Positions 8,590-18,152 are shown, numbered from the stretch's first letter. The stretch is 64,000 bases of DNA from UBA2136 sp963974105 (GCA_963974105.1 CAXBBG010000001.1:558001-622000), one strand, 5' to 3'. Numbers and translations: made by a program. The notes: generated from the sequence alone by a model not told the origin.

Positions 8590-9459
8590 CTACCCTTGTT
8601 TGGGAAATCTTTTATGGTGCCAGAGCCACTGTTCTGGGTTGGCACGTACTTGTTCTTCTATAATGTTATTGAAGTTTTGAATGTTTGCATGTGCATCAGC
8701 TTTGCTATCACCTGTTTTTGTGGGTGTGATGGCTGGGTAAAATGTCAGTATGAACTGACCATTTCCTGTACGTTTACAAAAAACAGGGCATACTTCACGG
8801 TCATATCTAAGTGCAAGGTCCGCAATAGCAGAAGCGGATGTCACATTTTGACCAAAAAAGGTACTTTGAATGCCGTCACTCATTTTTTGATCGTTTAAAA
8901 ATCCAGCTCCCATGCCTTCACGTACAGCTTTTAAAAGTTGTCTGCCACCGCTTCTGCCTTTAGGTGCTAAAATTCCGTATGGTTGTTTGCGAACTTGTAT
9001 AATGTATTTGTCGATATAAGGGTTGTTGGCACGCCTGTAAATAGCCGCCAAGGGTAGGTTATGAAATCCCACGGTTTTAAGCAAAACTTCCCAGTTACCT
9101 AGGTGTGCACTAAGAAGTAAACGGTTTGGCTTATCTGTAAAGTGTTCAAAACCTTCAATTTTAATATGTTTATGAAAATTTTTAGCGTTCAGTTTGTATA
9201 GCGCAGGCATTTCAAGAATGGTCTGCATAAAGTTTTGAGTCGCTTTGTATTGAATGTGACGCACTTCTTGAGCGCTCATATCAGGAAAGGCAATTTGAAT
9301 GTTTTTTCTGGCAGTGCTGTTGGCTTTAATAGGTAGCGTTGCGACAAATGCACCGAATTTACCTGCCAAAAAGCTTACCACAGGTAAAGGAAGCAGGCTA
9401 AGTGTGCCTAAAAATGAACGGCCAAGCGCATATTCGATAAAGTGCTTCGGGTTTGGCAT
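8590..9459 (-). CDS. Lipid A late acyltransferase (LpxL/HtrB family)
   Basis: Inner-membrane acyltransferase, 289 residues, that adds a secondary acyl chain to Kdo-lipid A from acyl-ACP. The HxxxxE active site reads HLGNWE, preceded by LLLSA. The YRRANNPY and GRSGGRQLLKA segments and the ending EQWLWHHKRFPK are typical of the family. The ATG overlaps the lpxK stop by one base (TAATG on the minus strand), so it is last in the lpxK operon. Which late acyltransferase position (LpxL, LpxM or another) cannot be told from sequence. Confidence 0.92.
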   Translation of the reverse strand: MPNPKHFIEYALGRSFLGTLSLLPLPVVSFLAGKFGAFVATLPIKANSTARKNIQIAFPDMSAQEVRHIQYKATQNFMQTILEMPALYKLNAKNFHKHIKIEGFEHFTDKPNRLLLSAHLGNWEVLLKTVGFHNLPLAAIYRRANNPYIDKYIIQVRKQPYGILAPKGRSGGRQLLKAVREGMGAGFLNDQKMSDGIQSTFFGQNVTSASAIADLALRYDREVCPVFCKRTGNGQFILTFYPAITPTKTGDSKADAHANIQNFNNIIEEQVRANPEQWLWHHKRFPKQG

Positions 9460-10433
9460 TAGTTTCCTCTTTTCCTTTTAAGGGCTTCTTCTGTGAGGCG
9501 TATAATAGACTTTGCCGATTCTTCGTCAAATGAAGGGCGCACAACACGCACACGCTTTTTAAAGTCTTTTGGAAGCTTTTCAGCGTCTTTGGGCGTGGTA
9601 ACAAGTTGGTTACCTTCTGACTTGTTAATTAAAAGGCGTATATCATCTTCTGTATATTTATGATGGTCGCCAAAAACTTTACGGCCAGCAATATCAAGGT
9701 CAGCTTTAATAAGCCCCTCAAAGAACTGTAACGGGTTGCCAATACCACAAAATGTATACAGCTTACGCCCAAGTAAAGGGGCAATGTCATTACTGTTTGG
9801 TTTACGGTCGACATGTATGGTTGGAATGTCGAGTTTCACGTCAACACCTTCAGCCACCACAGCAAAGTCGGCACGGGTGTGGTTTTTAAGTGGTTCACGT
9901 AGTGGCCCTGCAGGAATTGTAAATTGGTTACCAAACCCTGTTTTACCCACAACTAAAATATCTACATCACGTGGCAGCTTAAAGTGTTGGAATCCATCGT
10001 CTAATATAATAAGAGTTGCCCCTTTATCACGTGCGAGTTTGCTGGTTACACGGCGGTCAGCGCCCACCCAAATTTGGTCGGCCACATCCATTGTGAAAAG
10101 CATTTTAGGTTCGTCACCCACAAATTCTGTTGTATCATTTTTTGTGACAAGGTGTGCCTCTTTAATTTGCCCGCCATACCCGCGTGAAAGAATGGCAACG
10201 GTTTCGCCTTTTTTTCTATAGTGCTCAGCTAGCAAAGCAACGATAGGCGTTTTACCGCTCCCACCTGCTGTAATATTTCCCACAGATATAATAGGAATGT
10301 TTGGGCGTTCGGCTTTACGTTCTTTAAAGAATTTATCAAGTTTAGCTAGCCCTTGGTAAATACAAGAAAGGGGTAGTAAAGATAAAGACTTTATGCTTTT
10401 TTCTTGCCAAAATTTTGGTGCTTGTTGTGGCAT
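9459..10433 (-). CDS. lpxK: Tetraacyldisaccharide 4'-kinase
   Basis: Phosphorylates the 4' position of the lipid A disaccharide at the inner membrane. 324 residues, normal length. The N-terminal membrane-associated helix is followed by the P-loop GNITAGGSGKTP (near 52-63), SRGYGG, GDEP and the LDDGFQH block, all diagnostic of LpxK. It sits three bases after waaA and overlaps the acyltransferase by one base, forming a tight lipid A gene set. Confidence 0.97.
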   Translation of the reverse strand: MPQQAPKFWQEKSIKSLSLLPLSCIYQGLAKLDKFFKERKAERPNIPIISVGNITAGGSGKTPIVALLAEHYRKKGETVAILSRGYGGQIKEAHLVTKNDTTEFVGDEPKMLFTMDVADQIWVGADRRVTSKLARDKGATLIILDDGFQHFKLPRDVDILVVGKTGFGNQFTIPAGPLREPLKNHTRADFAVVAEGVDVKLDIPTIHVDRKPNSNDIAPLLGRKLYTFCGIGNPLQFFEGLIKADLDIAGRKVFGDHHKYTEDDIRLLINKSEGNQLVTTPKDAEKLPKDFKKRVRVVRPSFDEESAKSIIRLTEEALKRKRGN

Positions 10434-10436
10434 GGC

Positions 10437-11681
10437 TTACTTGTACCCTTTGAGTAGATTCAATATTTTTTCTGCTGTAAATTGCGTTGCGCCGCCAAGG
10501 CCTTGCATGTTTTCTGCAATACGTTTTTCAGCGAGTAGTCTTTGTTTATCATTTTTTAGAAAATAAACAAGATCTTTTTCAAATTCTTCAATAGTTTGTG
10601 CCTGTAAAATAATCTCACGTTCTTTAAAAATTTGCATCATAAGTTTAAAATTAAACATATAAGGCCCGCATAAAGTAACCTTGGCACATTTAAGTGGTTC
10701 GTATGGGTTTTGCCCACCACCTGGCACAAAGCTTTTACCAATATAAATAACGTCAGCTAGGTTATACCATATCCCCATTTCGCCTAAGGTGTCGGCAATA
10801 TAAATATCGGTTATATCTTCATTTTTAGAACGTAAGCTGGCTTTTATATGGTTTTTGCTTATGTCTTGCTGAATGCGGCGCCCGCGGTCTGGGTGGCGCG
10901 GTACAATGATAGTTTGCAGATGAGGTATGTCGGATTTTAGTTTTTGGTGTAACTGCGCCAGCATAACTTCTTCGCCTGCGTGAGTGCTGGCTGCAACAAA
11001 TACCTTTTTGTCTTTTAATACAGATTTAAGCGCATCAAGTTTTTCTGCATTAAAAGGCGGCGTGTCGGCATCAAACTTTAAGTTGCCCGATGTTTCAGCT
11101 GGGATATTTGAAATTTGCATCATACGCTGAGTATCAAGGTCTGTTTGCATGAGTGCGAGGCTAAAGTTGTTAAATAAGCTTTTGGTGAACCATTTAAGTT
11201 TTTTATAGCGTTTGGCACTTTTGTCACCCACACGTCCGTTAATGATAATAGGGTTTGGCGCTTGGTGGCAAAGCTCGGGCCAAAGTTCCGATTCAACAAA
11301 AACGCTTAAATCGGGTTGCCAATGTGCCATAAAACTTTTAACGCTAAAATAGAAGTCTATGGGAATGTATTGATGAATGGCGCCTTTTGGTAAGCGCTCT
11401 TTCATGAGGTTTGCCGATGTGACCGTACCTGTTGTTACCAAAATGTTGAGGGCAGGGTCTTGTGTTTTTAACGTTTTTAATAAGGGTAAAATACTTAAAC
11501 TTTCACCCACACTTGCGCAATGAAACCACACTAATGTTCCTTGTGGACGCGGTGTTTTTGTAAAGCCTAAGCGTTCTTGAAGGCGGGATATATCTTCTTT
11601 GCCTTTTATCAGCCTTCTTAAAAACCAAAGGTCAACAATAGGGGCTAAAATAAGCCATAAAATACGGTAGAAATAAATCAT
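10437..11681 (-). CDS. waaA: Kdo transferase
   Basis: Transfers Kdo from CMP-Kdo to the lipid A precursor (GT30 family) at the cytoplasmic face of the inner membrane. 414 residues. One N-terminal membrane anchor comes first. Then come the family motifs WFHCASVGES, VTTGTVTSANLM, ESELWPEL and, late in the protein, GGGQNPYEPLKC. The start ATG overlaps the stop of the upstream acyltransferase by four bases (ATGA). The donor is made by KdsB, also encoded in this window. Whether it adds one or more Kdo residues cannot be decided. Confidence 0.96.
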   Translation of the reverse strand: MIYFYRILWLILAPIVDLWFLRRLIKGKEDISRLQERLGFTKTPRPQGTLVWFHCASVGESLSILPLLKTLKTQDPALNILVTTGTVTSANLMKERLPKGAIHQYIPIDFYFSVKSFMAHWQPDLSVFVESELWPELCHQAPNPIIINGRVGDKSAKRYKKLKWFTKSLFNNFSLALMQTDLDTQRMMQISNIPAETSGNLKFDADTPPFNAEKLDALKSVLKDKKVFVAASTHAGEEVMLAQLHQKLKSDIPHLQTIIVPRHPDRGRRIQQDISKNHIKASLRSKNEDITDIYIADTLGEMGIWYNLADVIYIGKSFVPGGGQNPYEPLKCAKVTLCGPYMFNFKLMMQIFKEREIILQAQTIEEFEKDLVYFLKNDKQRLLAEKRIAENMQGLGGATQFTAEKILNLLKGYK

Positions 11682-12364
11682 GACGCAGGTGCTCCCGATT
11701 CCATATCAGCGTCTGCTTCAAGTTCCTGCAACATGTTTTCGCAACGTTTGTAAAATGCGTCACGCTCTATACCGCTTGCCTTGCGCTCAAGGTACATAGG
11801 TTCACCATAATGAATGTAAATGTCACCAAATAATTTAGGGAGCATAAAACTGTCCCAGCTTTTGGCAAATTTAGCAGGCGCTGCACTGATAGACGTGGCA
11901 AGTACAGGCGCGCCCGTCATGCGTGCAACTTCGGCAGCACCGTGCTGGAATACAGCACGCGGCCCTTTAGGACCATCAGGTGTGATAAACAAACTTGTGC
12001 CTTCTTTAATAAGTGTAATCATCTCTTTAAAGGCTTTAGCGCCCCCTTTAGAAGTGGAGCCTACAACTGTTTTGAAACCAAAAAATCGGGCTGTGTGCTT
12101 TACAATTTTGCCGTCACTGTGGTCGCTGATAAGCGTGTGCGCTTTCATGCCACGTGGGAATAAAAGAGGCATCATAAGCAAGCGCCCATGCCACAGCGTT
12201 AAAACAACAGGCTGCCCTGCACGTGCAAGGTCTAAAATAGTATTGCCATTGGTGATGTGAATTTTACAAGTTAAGCGTATGAGTAAAATATAAAAAGCAA
12301 CAAAGCAAGCAATCAAAAATTGCCCACCCTTTGTTTTAGGTAACTTTTTAAGAATTTTTTTCAA
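11678..12364 (-). CDS. DUF374-type lysophospholipid acyltransferase family protein
   Basis: Membrane-bound acyltransferase-like protein of 228 residues. The family blocks are LTLWHGRLLMMP, SDHSDGKI and FITPDGPKGPR, which correspond to the DUF374 branch often placed next to waaA and msbA. The exact acceptor is unknown. The start is a TTG at 12364: AGGGG lies nine bases upstream, an upstream in-frame stop excludes a longer form, and no in-frame ATG occurs nearby. It lies 12 bases after msbA and overlaps waaA by four. Confidence 0.9.
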   Translation of the reverse strand: MKKILKKLPKTKGGQFLIACFVAFYILLIRLTCKIHITNGNTILDLARAGQPVVLTLWHGRLLMMPLLFPRGMKAHTLISDHSDGKIVKHTARFFGFKTVVGSTSKGGAKAFKEMITLIKEGTSLFITPDGPKGPRAVFQHGAAEVARMTGAPVLATSISAAPAKFAKSWDSFMLPKLFGDIYIHYGEPMYLERKASGIERDAFYKRCENMLQELEADADMESGAPAS

Positions 12365-12376
12365 AGGACATAACCC

Positions 12377-14134
12377 CTATTCTTTGTTTTGCATTTTGTG
12401 TAAACGTGCATAGGCGCCACCACTTGCAAGTAGTGTTTCATGTGTGCCTGTTTCAATAACTTTACCACCACGCAGAACATGAATAATATCCGCATCTACA
12501 ATGGTTGAAAGACGGTGCGCCACAACAAGGCTTGTGCGCCCTTTCATGAGTTTATTGAGCGCTTTTTGTACGTGTTTTTCAGACGCTGTGTCGAGGCTTG
12601 ATGTGGCCTCGTCTAAAAGAAGGATAGGGGCGTTTTTAAGCATAGCACGGGCAATGGCAATGCGCTGACGCTGACCGCCAGAAAGACTAAAGCCGTCTTC
12701 GCCCACAATAGTGGCATAACCTTTTTCGCTTTCTTCAATAAAACTGTGTGCAGAAGCGTCTTTGGCTGCTTTAATGATATCGTCTTTTTTCGCACGGTTA
12801 ATACCATATGCAATATTGTTTTTAATACTGTCGTTAAAAATAGCAACTTCTTGTGTTACCAGGCCAATGTTTTCACGTAGGCTTTTAAGAGTCACGTCTC
12901 TAATGTCTACACCGTCAATTTTTACGGAGCCCTTAGACGGGTCAAAGAAGCGTGGGATAAGATTAAGAACGGTGCTTTTACCCGCACCAGAAGCGCCCAC
13001 AAGTGCAACTGTTTTACCAGCAGGAATGGTGAGGTTTAAATTGCTAATAGCTTTTGTGCCATCTTCATAGTTAAAGCTCACGTTTTCAAAAACAACTTCA
13101 CCTTTGGTAACATTAAGTTTTGGTGCGTTATCATTGTTTGTAATGGTTGGCTTTTGATCAATCAATTCAAAGGTGCGCTGTGCCGAAGCCAGACCTTCTT
13201 GTAGGTTGTTATTGATGTTTGTAACACTTTTTAGAGGGCGATAAATGGTCATTGCAGCTGTGAGAAATGACATAAATTCACCAGCTGTCATGTCGCCAGA
13301 CCATATGAGTGTACAGCCGTACATAATAACGCTTGCAATAATAAGCCCACCTAAAAGTTCCATCACAGGTGAAGAAAGTGCACGCACACGCGCCATTTTA
13401 ATCATAAAGTTAAAGACGGTGTCGATGCTTTTTTTGCTGCGCGTTATTTCGTAATTTTCCATTGTGTACGACTTAACCTGCCGTATGTGGCTAAAACTTT
13501 CTTTTAAAATACCACCAAAGGCGCCCATTTCTTCTTGTGTACCGCCACTATATTTGCGCATGCGTTTCCCAAAGTAAACAATAGGTGCTGAAGCCAGAGG
13601 GATAATGGTAAGGCAAATAAGTGCCAGTTTCCAGTTTTGGTGAATCATTAAAGCAATGAGTCCAATAATCATGGGAATATCACGCAAAACCCCTGTAATG
13701 GTGCTTGATATTGCTTTTTTGAGTTGATGCAGGTCGTAGATAAAACGTGAAGCTAACCCAGATGTGGTTTCTTTTTGTAAGAAGGCGAGGTCATGGTGGA
13801 TAACATGTTCATAAAGGTCACCTTGCAAGTCGGCAACGATACGTTGTCCAATAAATTCCATGATAAAGTTTTGGAAGTAGCCAGCAATACCTTTGACAAA
13901 AAAGATAGTAACCACCAAGGCAGGGACAATGAAGAACAGGTCTTTATTACCAGCGATAAGTAGTTCATCTAGAATAGGCTGCATCATTTTAGCGGTTAAA
14001 GCCGTGCAAATTGCGACAGTTATCATGCAACATATAGCAATAGAAAGTTTGCCTTTGTGTGGCGTTAAATAGCCTTTTACAAGCCTTTTAATCAGGTTGT
14101 AAGTGCTGTTTGTGTTATTTATTTTCGCTGTCAT
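12377..14134 (-). CDS. msbA: ABC transporter with MsbA-like half-transporter architecture (lipid A flippase)
   Basis: 585-residue half-transporter with six N-terminal membrane helices fused to an ATPase. The ATPase shows Walker A GASGAGKST, signature LSGGQRQR, Walker B ILLLDEAT and the switch His in AHRLST. It would flip lipid A core from the inner to the outer leaflet of the inner membrane. The family alone cannot separate MsbA from other lipid or peptide exporters, but its place beside waaA, lpxK and the acyltransferases supports MsbA. The start overlaps the preceding small gene by 20 bases. Confidence 0.88.
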   Translation of the reverse strand: MTAKINNTNSTYNLIKRLVKGYLTPHKGKLSIAICCMITVAICTALTAKMMQPILDELLIAGNKDLFFIVPALVVTIFFVKGIAGYFQNFIMEFIGQRIVADLQGDLYEHVIHHDLAFLQKETTSGLASRFIYDLHQLKKAISSTITGVLRDIPMIIGLIALMIHQNWKLALICLTIIPLASAPIVYFGKRMRKYSGGTQEEMGAFGGILKESFSHIRQVKSYTMENYEITRSKKSIDTVFNFMIKMARVRALSSPVMELLGGLIIASVIMYGCTLIWSGDMTAGEFMSFLTAAMTIYRPLKSVTNINNNLQEGLASAQRTFELIDQKPTITNNDNAPKLNVTKGEVVFENVSFNYEDGTKAISNLNLTIPAGKTVALVGASGAGKSTVLNLIPRFFDPSKGSVKIDGVDIRDVTLKSLRENIGLVTQEVAIFNDSIKNNIAYGINRAKKDDIIKAAKDASAHSFIEESEKGYATIVGEDGFSLSGGQRQRIAIARAMLKNAPILLLDEATSSLDTASEKHVQKALNKLMKGRTSLVVAHRLSTIVDADIIHVLRGGKVIETGTHETLLASGGAYARLHKMQNKE

Positions 14135-14480
14135 CTATATCTACTTGATTATCTAAAAATGCTTTCCACGCATTGATAGCCTGTTTGTCACCTTTTTGCA
14201 AGGTTTCCATCACAGCAAGTAGGGTTGAGTGGCTTAAAAGGATCATGTCGTCTTCGGGGCAGTCGAGTATAATATGACCTTGAACAATGGCTTTAAAGAA
14301 AGGCGCGCCTGTAATAGGGCTATCTCCTTTTTTAAATCCTTCTAGCTTTTCTTGTGCTTGTTTATGGCGGGTTTCCTCTTGAGAAATCTTGTTTTTAAGA
14401 CTGTCTTTTTTGACTATTTCCTGTTTGTGAAAATACTCTTCTTCGCGAACACGTTTCATGTCGTCCCAAGATGATGTCAT
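14115..14480 (-). CDS. Small coiled-coil protein, unrecognised, first gene of msbA operon
   Basis: 121 residues, no signal peptide. The first 50 residues are highly charged and predicted coiled coil (from SSWDDMKRVREEEYF). The second half has SPITGAPFFKA and LDCPEDDMILLSHSTLL, which I cannot assign. A strong ribosome site (AAAGGGAG) precedes the ATG, and the end overlaps msbA by 20 bases, indicating translational coupling. A role in envelope biogenesis is inferred only from position. Confidence 0.75.
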   Translation of the reverse strand: MTSSWDDMKRVREEEYFHKQEIVKKDSLKNKISQEETRHKQAQEKLEGFKKGDSPITGAPFFKAIVQGHIILDCPEDDMILLSHSTLLAVMETLQKGDKQAINAWKAFLDNQVDIDDSENK

Positions 14481-14579
14481 GGATAAGCTCCCTTTGTTTA
14501 GTTGCGCTTTTTATATTTTTATTGTATCCATTAATTCTAAAATGCTAAAGCATGCAAAGCAAGGAAACTTTAAATTTAA

Positions 14580-15227
14580 ATGACAATCAACCCTAAATAT
14601 TTAGATAAAAACAAGAAAGCGTTGATGCTTTTTTCTGTTTTGGCGGCATTTTCTTTGAGCTATTATCTGTATATAACGCGCCTTGATGTTGATATTCATA
14701 GGTCTGTTATTGCTTGGGGCAGTGATGCGGGCTTTAAAACGCAACTTCAAGACGTTTGGGGGCTATTATCGCGTATTGGCGAAGACTGGTTTAAGATTAT
14801 TGTTTCTATAACGATGGGCGTCTTTTACTATAAAAAGTGCCATTATCAACTGAGCCGAGTTTGGTATAGTTCGATTATTATATACATGCTTAGCGGTGTT
14901 CTAGTACAAATTATGAAATTTATTGTGGGACGACCACGCCCTAAAATGCTGCCAGAATATAACGTAGAATGGTTTGAATTTGGCGCACGAATGAACAGTT
15001 GGCCTTCAGGTCATACCATTACAACATTTGCATTTTTGGCCTGTGTTTTACCTTTTTATCCAAGAAAAATTCAAATCCCAATGGTGTTGCTTGCGGGGCT
15101 TATTGGTTTTTCACGTGTGGGCATAGGCGCGCATTATATGGGTGACGTTATATCGGGTGCTGTGTTAGGCTACGTGGTTGGAACTTTACTGTTACAGAAA
15201 TTTAAATTGAGAAAAAGTTGTAAATAA
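14580..15227 (+). CDS. PAP2-family membrane phosphatase
   Basis: Integral membrane phosphatase of 215 residues with the three PAP2 catalytic motifs: KFIVGRPRP, WPSGH and SRVGIGAHYMGD. Members act on undecaprenyl pyrophosphate, phosphatidylglycerol phosphate or the phosphates of lipid A. It is followed without a gap by an ArnT-like lipid A glycosyltransferase and then an ArnC-like enzyme. A lipid A or polyprenyl-phosphate substrate is therefore the best inference. The start ATG has AAGGAA about 13 bases upstream, a rather long spacing. Confidence 0.9.
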   Translation: MTINPKYLDKNKKALMLFSVLAAFSLSYYLYITRLDVDIHRSVIAWGSDAGFKTQLQDVWGLLSRIGEDWFKIIVSITMGVFYYKKCHYQLSRVWYSSIIIYMLSGVLVQIMKFIVGRPRPKMLPEYNVEWFEFGARMNSWPSGHTITTFAFLACVLPFYPRKIQIPMVLLAGLIGFSRVGIGAHYMGDVISGAVLGYVVGTLLLQKFKLRKSCK

Positions 15228-17030
15228 ATGAATCAAAAGCGTGTCAATATGCATAAGTTAAACGAACATATATCGGCCTTTGTGGTGATGAGTTTTGTGT
15301 TTTTTGCAGGTCTATACTTTATGAGCTTGTCCAATACAGGTTTGTTTGACGTGGACGAAGCTATTTTTGCAGAAGCCAGTTCAGAAATGCTGGAAACGAG
15401 AGATTTTGTGACACCTCAATATAATGGTGACCCGCGTTACCATAAGCCGCCACTTATTTACTGGTTGCAAGCCGCGTCGATGGATTATTTTGGTAAAGGC
15501 GCTTTTGCGGCAAGGTTACCTTCAGCAATTTTTGCCTTTTTAGCTATTTTTGGTTTTTATGTTTTTATTTCAGGTATGACACATAATAGACGGCTTGCCA
15601 TTACGGCTTCTGTAATTTTGGGCGCTAATTTATCTTTTCTTATTATTTCTCAAGCTGCCACGGCAGATATGGCCTTAAACTTTTTTGTATTGATGGCAAC
15701 CCTTGGTTTTATTGCAAATTTATACGCTGTGAGGCGTTCTCCTATTGCACCTGCGGCTTTGGGTGTTGTTTTAGGGCTTGCTATGTTGGCTAAAGGGCCT
15801 GTGAGTTTGATGGTGCCATTTTTTGTTGTGGGTACAGCTGTTTTGCTGAAGAAAAATTTACCGTATAACCTAAAATGTGTGAACCCAATTTTTGTTATTG
15901 TGGCGATGTGTATTACGCTTGTGCCGTGGTTGCAGTTTATTATTGACGCAAAAGGAATGGAATTTTTCCATGAGTTTATTTTTGTGCATAATTTAGGGCG
16001 CTTTACACAAGCTATGGGGAACACACAAAGTGGGTCTCATTTTTATTATATTGCTGTTTTGATGTTTGGCTTCTTCCCTTGGGTGTTGTTTTTACCAAGT
16101 GCAATTTACCATGCCGCCAAAAACTTTTTATCAGGTATTCGAAGCGACAAGGCGCAAGATGCTTTGCCAAGTCTTGGCTTGGTTTGGTTTTTATCCATTT
16201 TTGTCTTCTTTAGTTTTTCAGCAACAAAGTTACCGCACTACATTATCCCAGCTTATGCGGGGGCCGCACTTATGATAGCTGCAAGGTTTGAAAAAATGTG
16301 GGATGAGCCATTTTCAAAATGGAATATCGTTTGGATGGCACCTATTGTTCTTTTGTTTAGCGTTATTTTTGCTATGTTTAAATATGTGCCTGATATTTTA
16401 TTGGGTCGATTTGAAAAAATGCCAACGTTTATGCAAAAATTTATAGGTTATTTACAATCTGACTTTGGTTTGGTTTTGGGTGGTATTGAAGATCAAACAC
16501 GTTGGATGTTGTCAGAAAATGTGATAGTGGGTTCGGCACCTCTAGCTCTTGGCTTGTTAGCCCTTATGGGTATTACAATGGGCGTGTACTTTATCTTTAA
16601 GCGTCAGCGTGCTGGTGTTGTATGGATAGGCGTTGTAACGGGTATGATACTGCTTTTGATAAGCTGTAGCGTTGTGCCAACTGTCTATAAATTTACACAG
16701 TTGCCTTTGGCGCAAATAGGCGAAAAAATAAACATGAAGTTTGATAGGGAAAAGGATAAGCTTTACTTTATCGCAATTCACCAGCCTTCTGTACGTTTTG
16801 TGAGTGGTGTGCCATTTACTTCATTGTCAACATCTGCTGCACTTATGCAGGAAAAAACAATAGAGCCAGAGGCTGATTTATGGTTTGTTCTTAAGCAAGA
16901 ACGTTTGGAAAACCTTAAAAAATATATACCAGAAATGTGGTCTGAAATTGACTGTAAAGGTGGCTATTGTCTGGCTCAAGTTAAAATGAAAGACGTAAGT
17001 CAGTATTTAACAGACCGACAAAAAAAGTAA
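15228..17030 (+). CDS. ArnT-like polyprenyl-phosphate-sugar lipid A glycosyltransferase (GT83)
   Basis: Integral membrane glycosyltransferase of 600 residues with about 12 membrane segments. The first extracytoplasmic loop has the GT83/ArnT signature: DVDEAIFAEASSEML, then HKPPLIYWL and ARLPSA. Family members move a sugar from a polyprenyl-phosphate carrier to lipid A phosphates on the periplasmic side. The start directly follows the PAP2 stop; an in-frame ATG four codons upstream of HKLNEH could also serve. The arnA/B/D genes for aminoarabinose are not in this window, so the sugar is unknown. Confidence 0.88.
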   Translation: MNQKRVNMHKLNEHISAFVVMSFVFFAGLYFMSLSNTGLFDVDEAIFAEASSEMLETRDFVTPQYNGDPRYHKPPLIYWLQAASMDYFGKGAFAARLPSAIFAFLAIFGFYVFISGMTHNRRLAITASVILGANLSFLIISQAATADMALNFFVLMATLGFIANLYAVRRSPIAPAALGVVLGLAMLAKGPVSLMVPFFVVGTAVLLKKNLPYNLKCVNPIFVIVAMCITLVPWLQFIIDAKGMEFFHEFIFVHNLGRFTQAMGNTQSGSHFYYIAVLMFGFFPWVLFLPSAIYHAAKNFLSGIRSDKAQDALPSLGLVWFLSIFVFFSFSATKLPHYIIPAYAGAALMIAARFEKMWDEPFSKWNIVWMAPIVLLFSVIFAMFKYVPDILLGRFEKMPTFMQKFIGYLQSDFGLVLGGIEDQTRWMLSENVIVGSAPLALGLLALMGITMGVYFIFKRQRAGVVWIGVVTGMILLLISCSVVPTVYKFTQLPLAQIGEKINMKFDREKDKLYFIAIHQPSVRFVSGVPFTSLSTSAALMQEKTIEPEADLWFVLKQERLENLKKYIPEMWSEIDCKGGYCLAQVKMKDVSQYLTDRQKK

Positions 17031-17058
17031 GAAATTATATTAAGAAAGTATAACTGTT

Positions 17059-18123
17059 ATGGATGTATCAATCATTGTTCCAATTTACAACGAAGAAGAA
17101 ACGTTACCGCACCTACTTGCCCGTGTTGCAGAGGTTATGCGTAAAACAGACTATAAGTGGGAATTGATTTGTGTGGACGATGGTTCGACAGATGATAGTG
17201 CTGTGATTATGGAAGGCCTTAAAAAGGACTACCCAGAGTTTACGCCGCTGTATCAACGTCGTAATTACGGTCAAACTGCGGCCATGCAGGCAGGTTTTGA
17301 TCATGCTAAGGGTGGCGTGTTTGTTACCATGGACGGTGACCTTCAAAATGATCCATGCGACATTCCAATGATGCTTGAAGTAATGCAAACAGAAGGCGCT
17401 GACATTGTTTCGGGCTGGCGTAAAAACCGTAAAGATGACGGTTTCCGTAATTTCCTTTCACGCACAGCGAATAAATTGGTGGCGAAGATGACCGACGTTT
17501 TCCTGCACGACACAGGTTGTTCTCTTAAGGCTTACCGCAAAGAAGTGATGGAAAATATGCGTATTTATGGTGAATTACACCGTTTTATTCCAGCCGTTGT
17601 GTCTCAGTTTGGTGCAAAAGTGGTTGAAGTGGAAGTAACGCACCACGCCCGCGCATTTGGTGAGTCGAAATATGGCAACATGGGGCGTATGTTCCGTGTG
17701 GTGCTCGATCTTATTCTGCTTAAATTCTTGCTACGTTATATTAACCGCCCTATGCATGCCTTCGGTATGACAGGTCTTGCGTGTTTTATGCCAGGTGCTG
17801 TTATTTTAGGTTATATGACATTGATTAAATTGTTTGGTGCCGAAATTGGTCAACGCCCACTGCTTATGGCAGGTGTTATGTTGGTATTGATGGGTGTTCA
17901 GCTTATTGGTATGGGTGTGCTGGGTGAATTGCTTGTGCGTATTTACCACGAGCCAGAAGGGCGCAAGCAGTATGTTTTGCGTAAAGGTCCGCGTGTCAAT
18001 GCAAAGCCAAAGGCTGTTTCAAAGGCAGAGGCGAGTAAAGCCGCACCAAAAAAAGTAGTGGCGAAAAAGCCTGCTGTTAAAAAAGCCGCACCTAAGAAGA
18101 AGGTGGCCGCGAAGAAAAAATAG
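17059..18123 (+). CDS. GT2 polyprenyl-phosphate glycosyltransferase (ArnC/DPM-like) with Lys/Ala-rich tail
   Basis: 354 residues. The N-terminal GT-A domain shows VDDGSTDDS, NYGQTAAMQAGFDHA and DGDLQNDP, as in ArnC, GtrB and dolichol-phosphate mannose synthases. Two membrane helices follow (about 229-300). It would load a sugar onto undecaprenyl phosphate, supplying the ArnT-like enzyme encoded just upstream. Unusual is the last 40 residues, a basic histone-H1-like repeat of A, K, P and V (for example KKAAPKKKVAAKKK), not usual for this family. An intrinsic terminator follows. Confidence 0.9.
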   Translation: MDVSIIVPIYNEEETLPHLLARVAEVMRKTDYKWELICVDDGSTDDSAVIMEGLKKDYPEFTPLYQRRNYGQTAAMQAGFDHAKGGVFVTMDGDLQNDPCDIPMMLEVMQTEGADIVSGWRKNRKDDGFRNFLSRTANKLVAKMTDVFLHDTGCSLKAYRKEVMENMRIYGELHRFIPAVVSQFGAKVVEVEVTHHARAFGESKYGNMGRMFRVVLDLILLKFLLRYINRPMHAFGMTGLACFMPGAVILGYMTLIKLFGAEIGQRPLLMAGVMLVLMGVQLIGMGVLGELLVRIYHEPEGRKQYVLRKGPRVNAKPKAVSKAEASKAAPKKVVAKKPAVKKAAPKKKVAAKKK

Positions 18124-18152
18124 TCAATTTCTATTGAAAGACTATCCAATAA

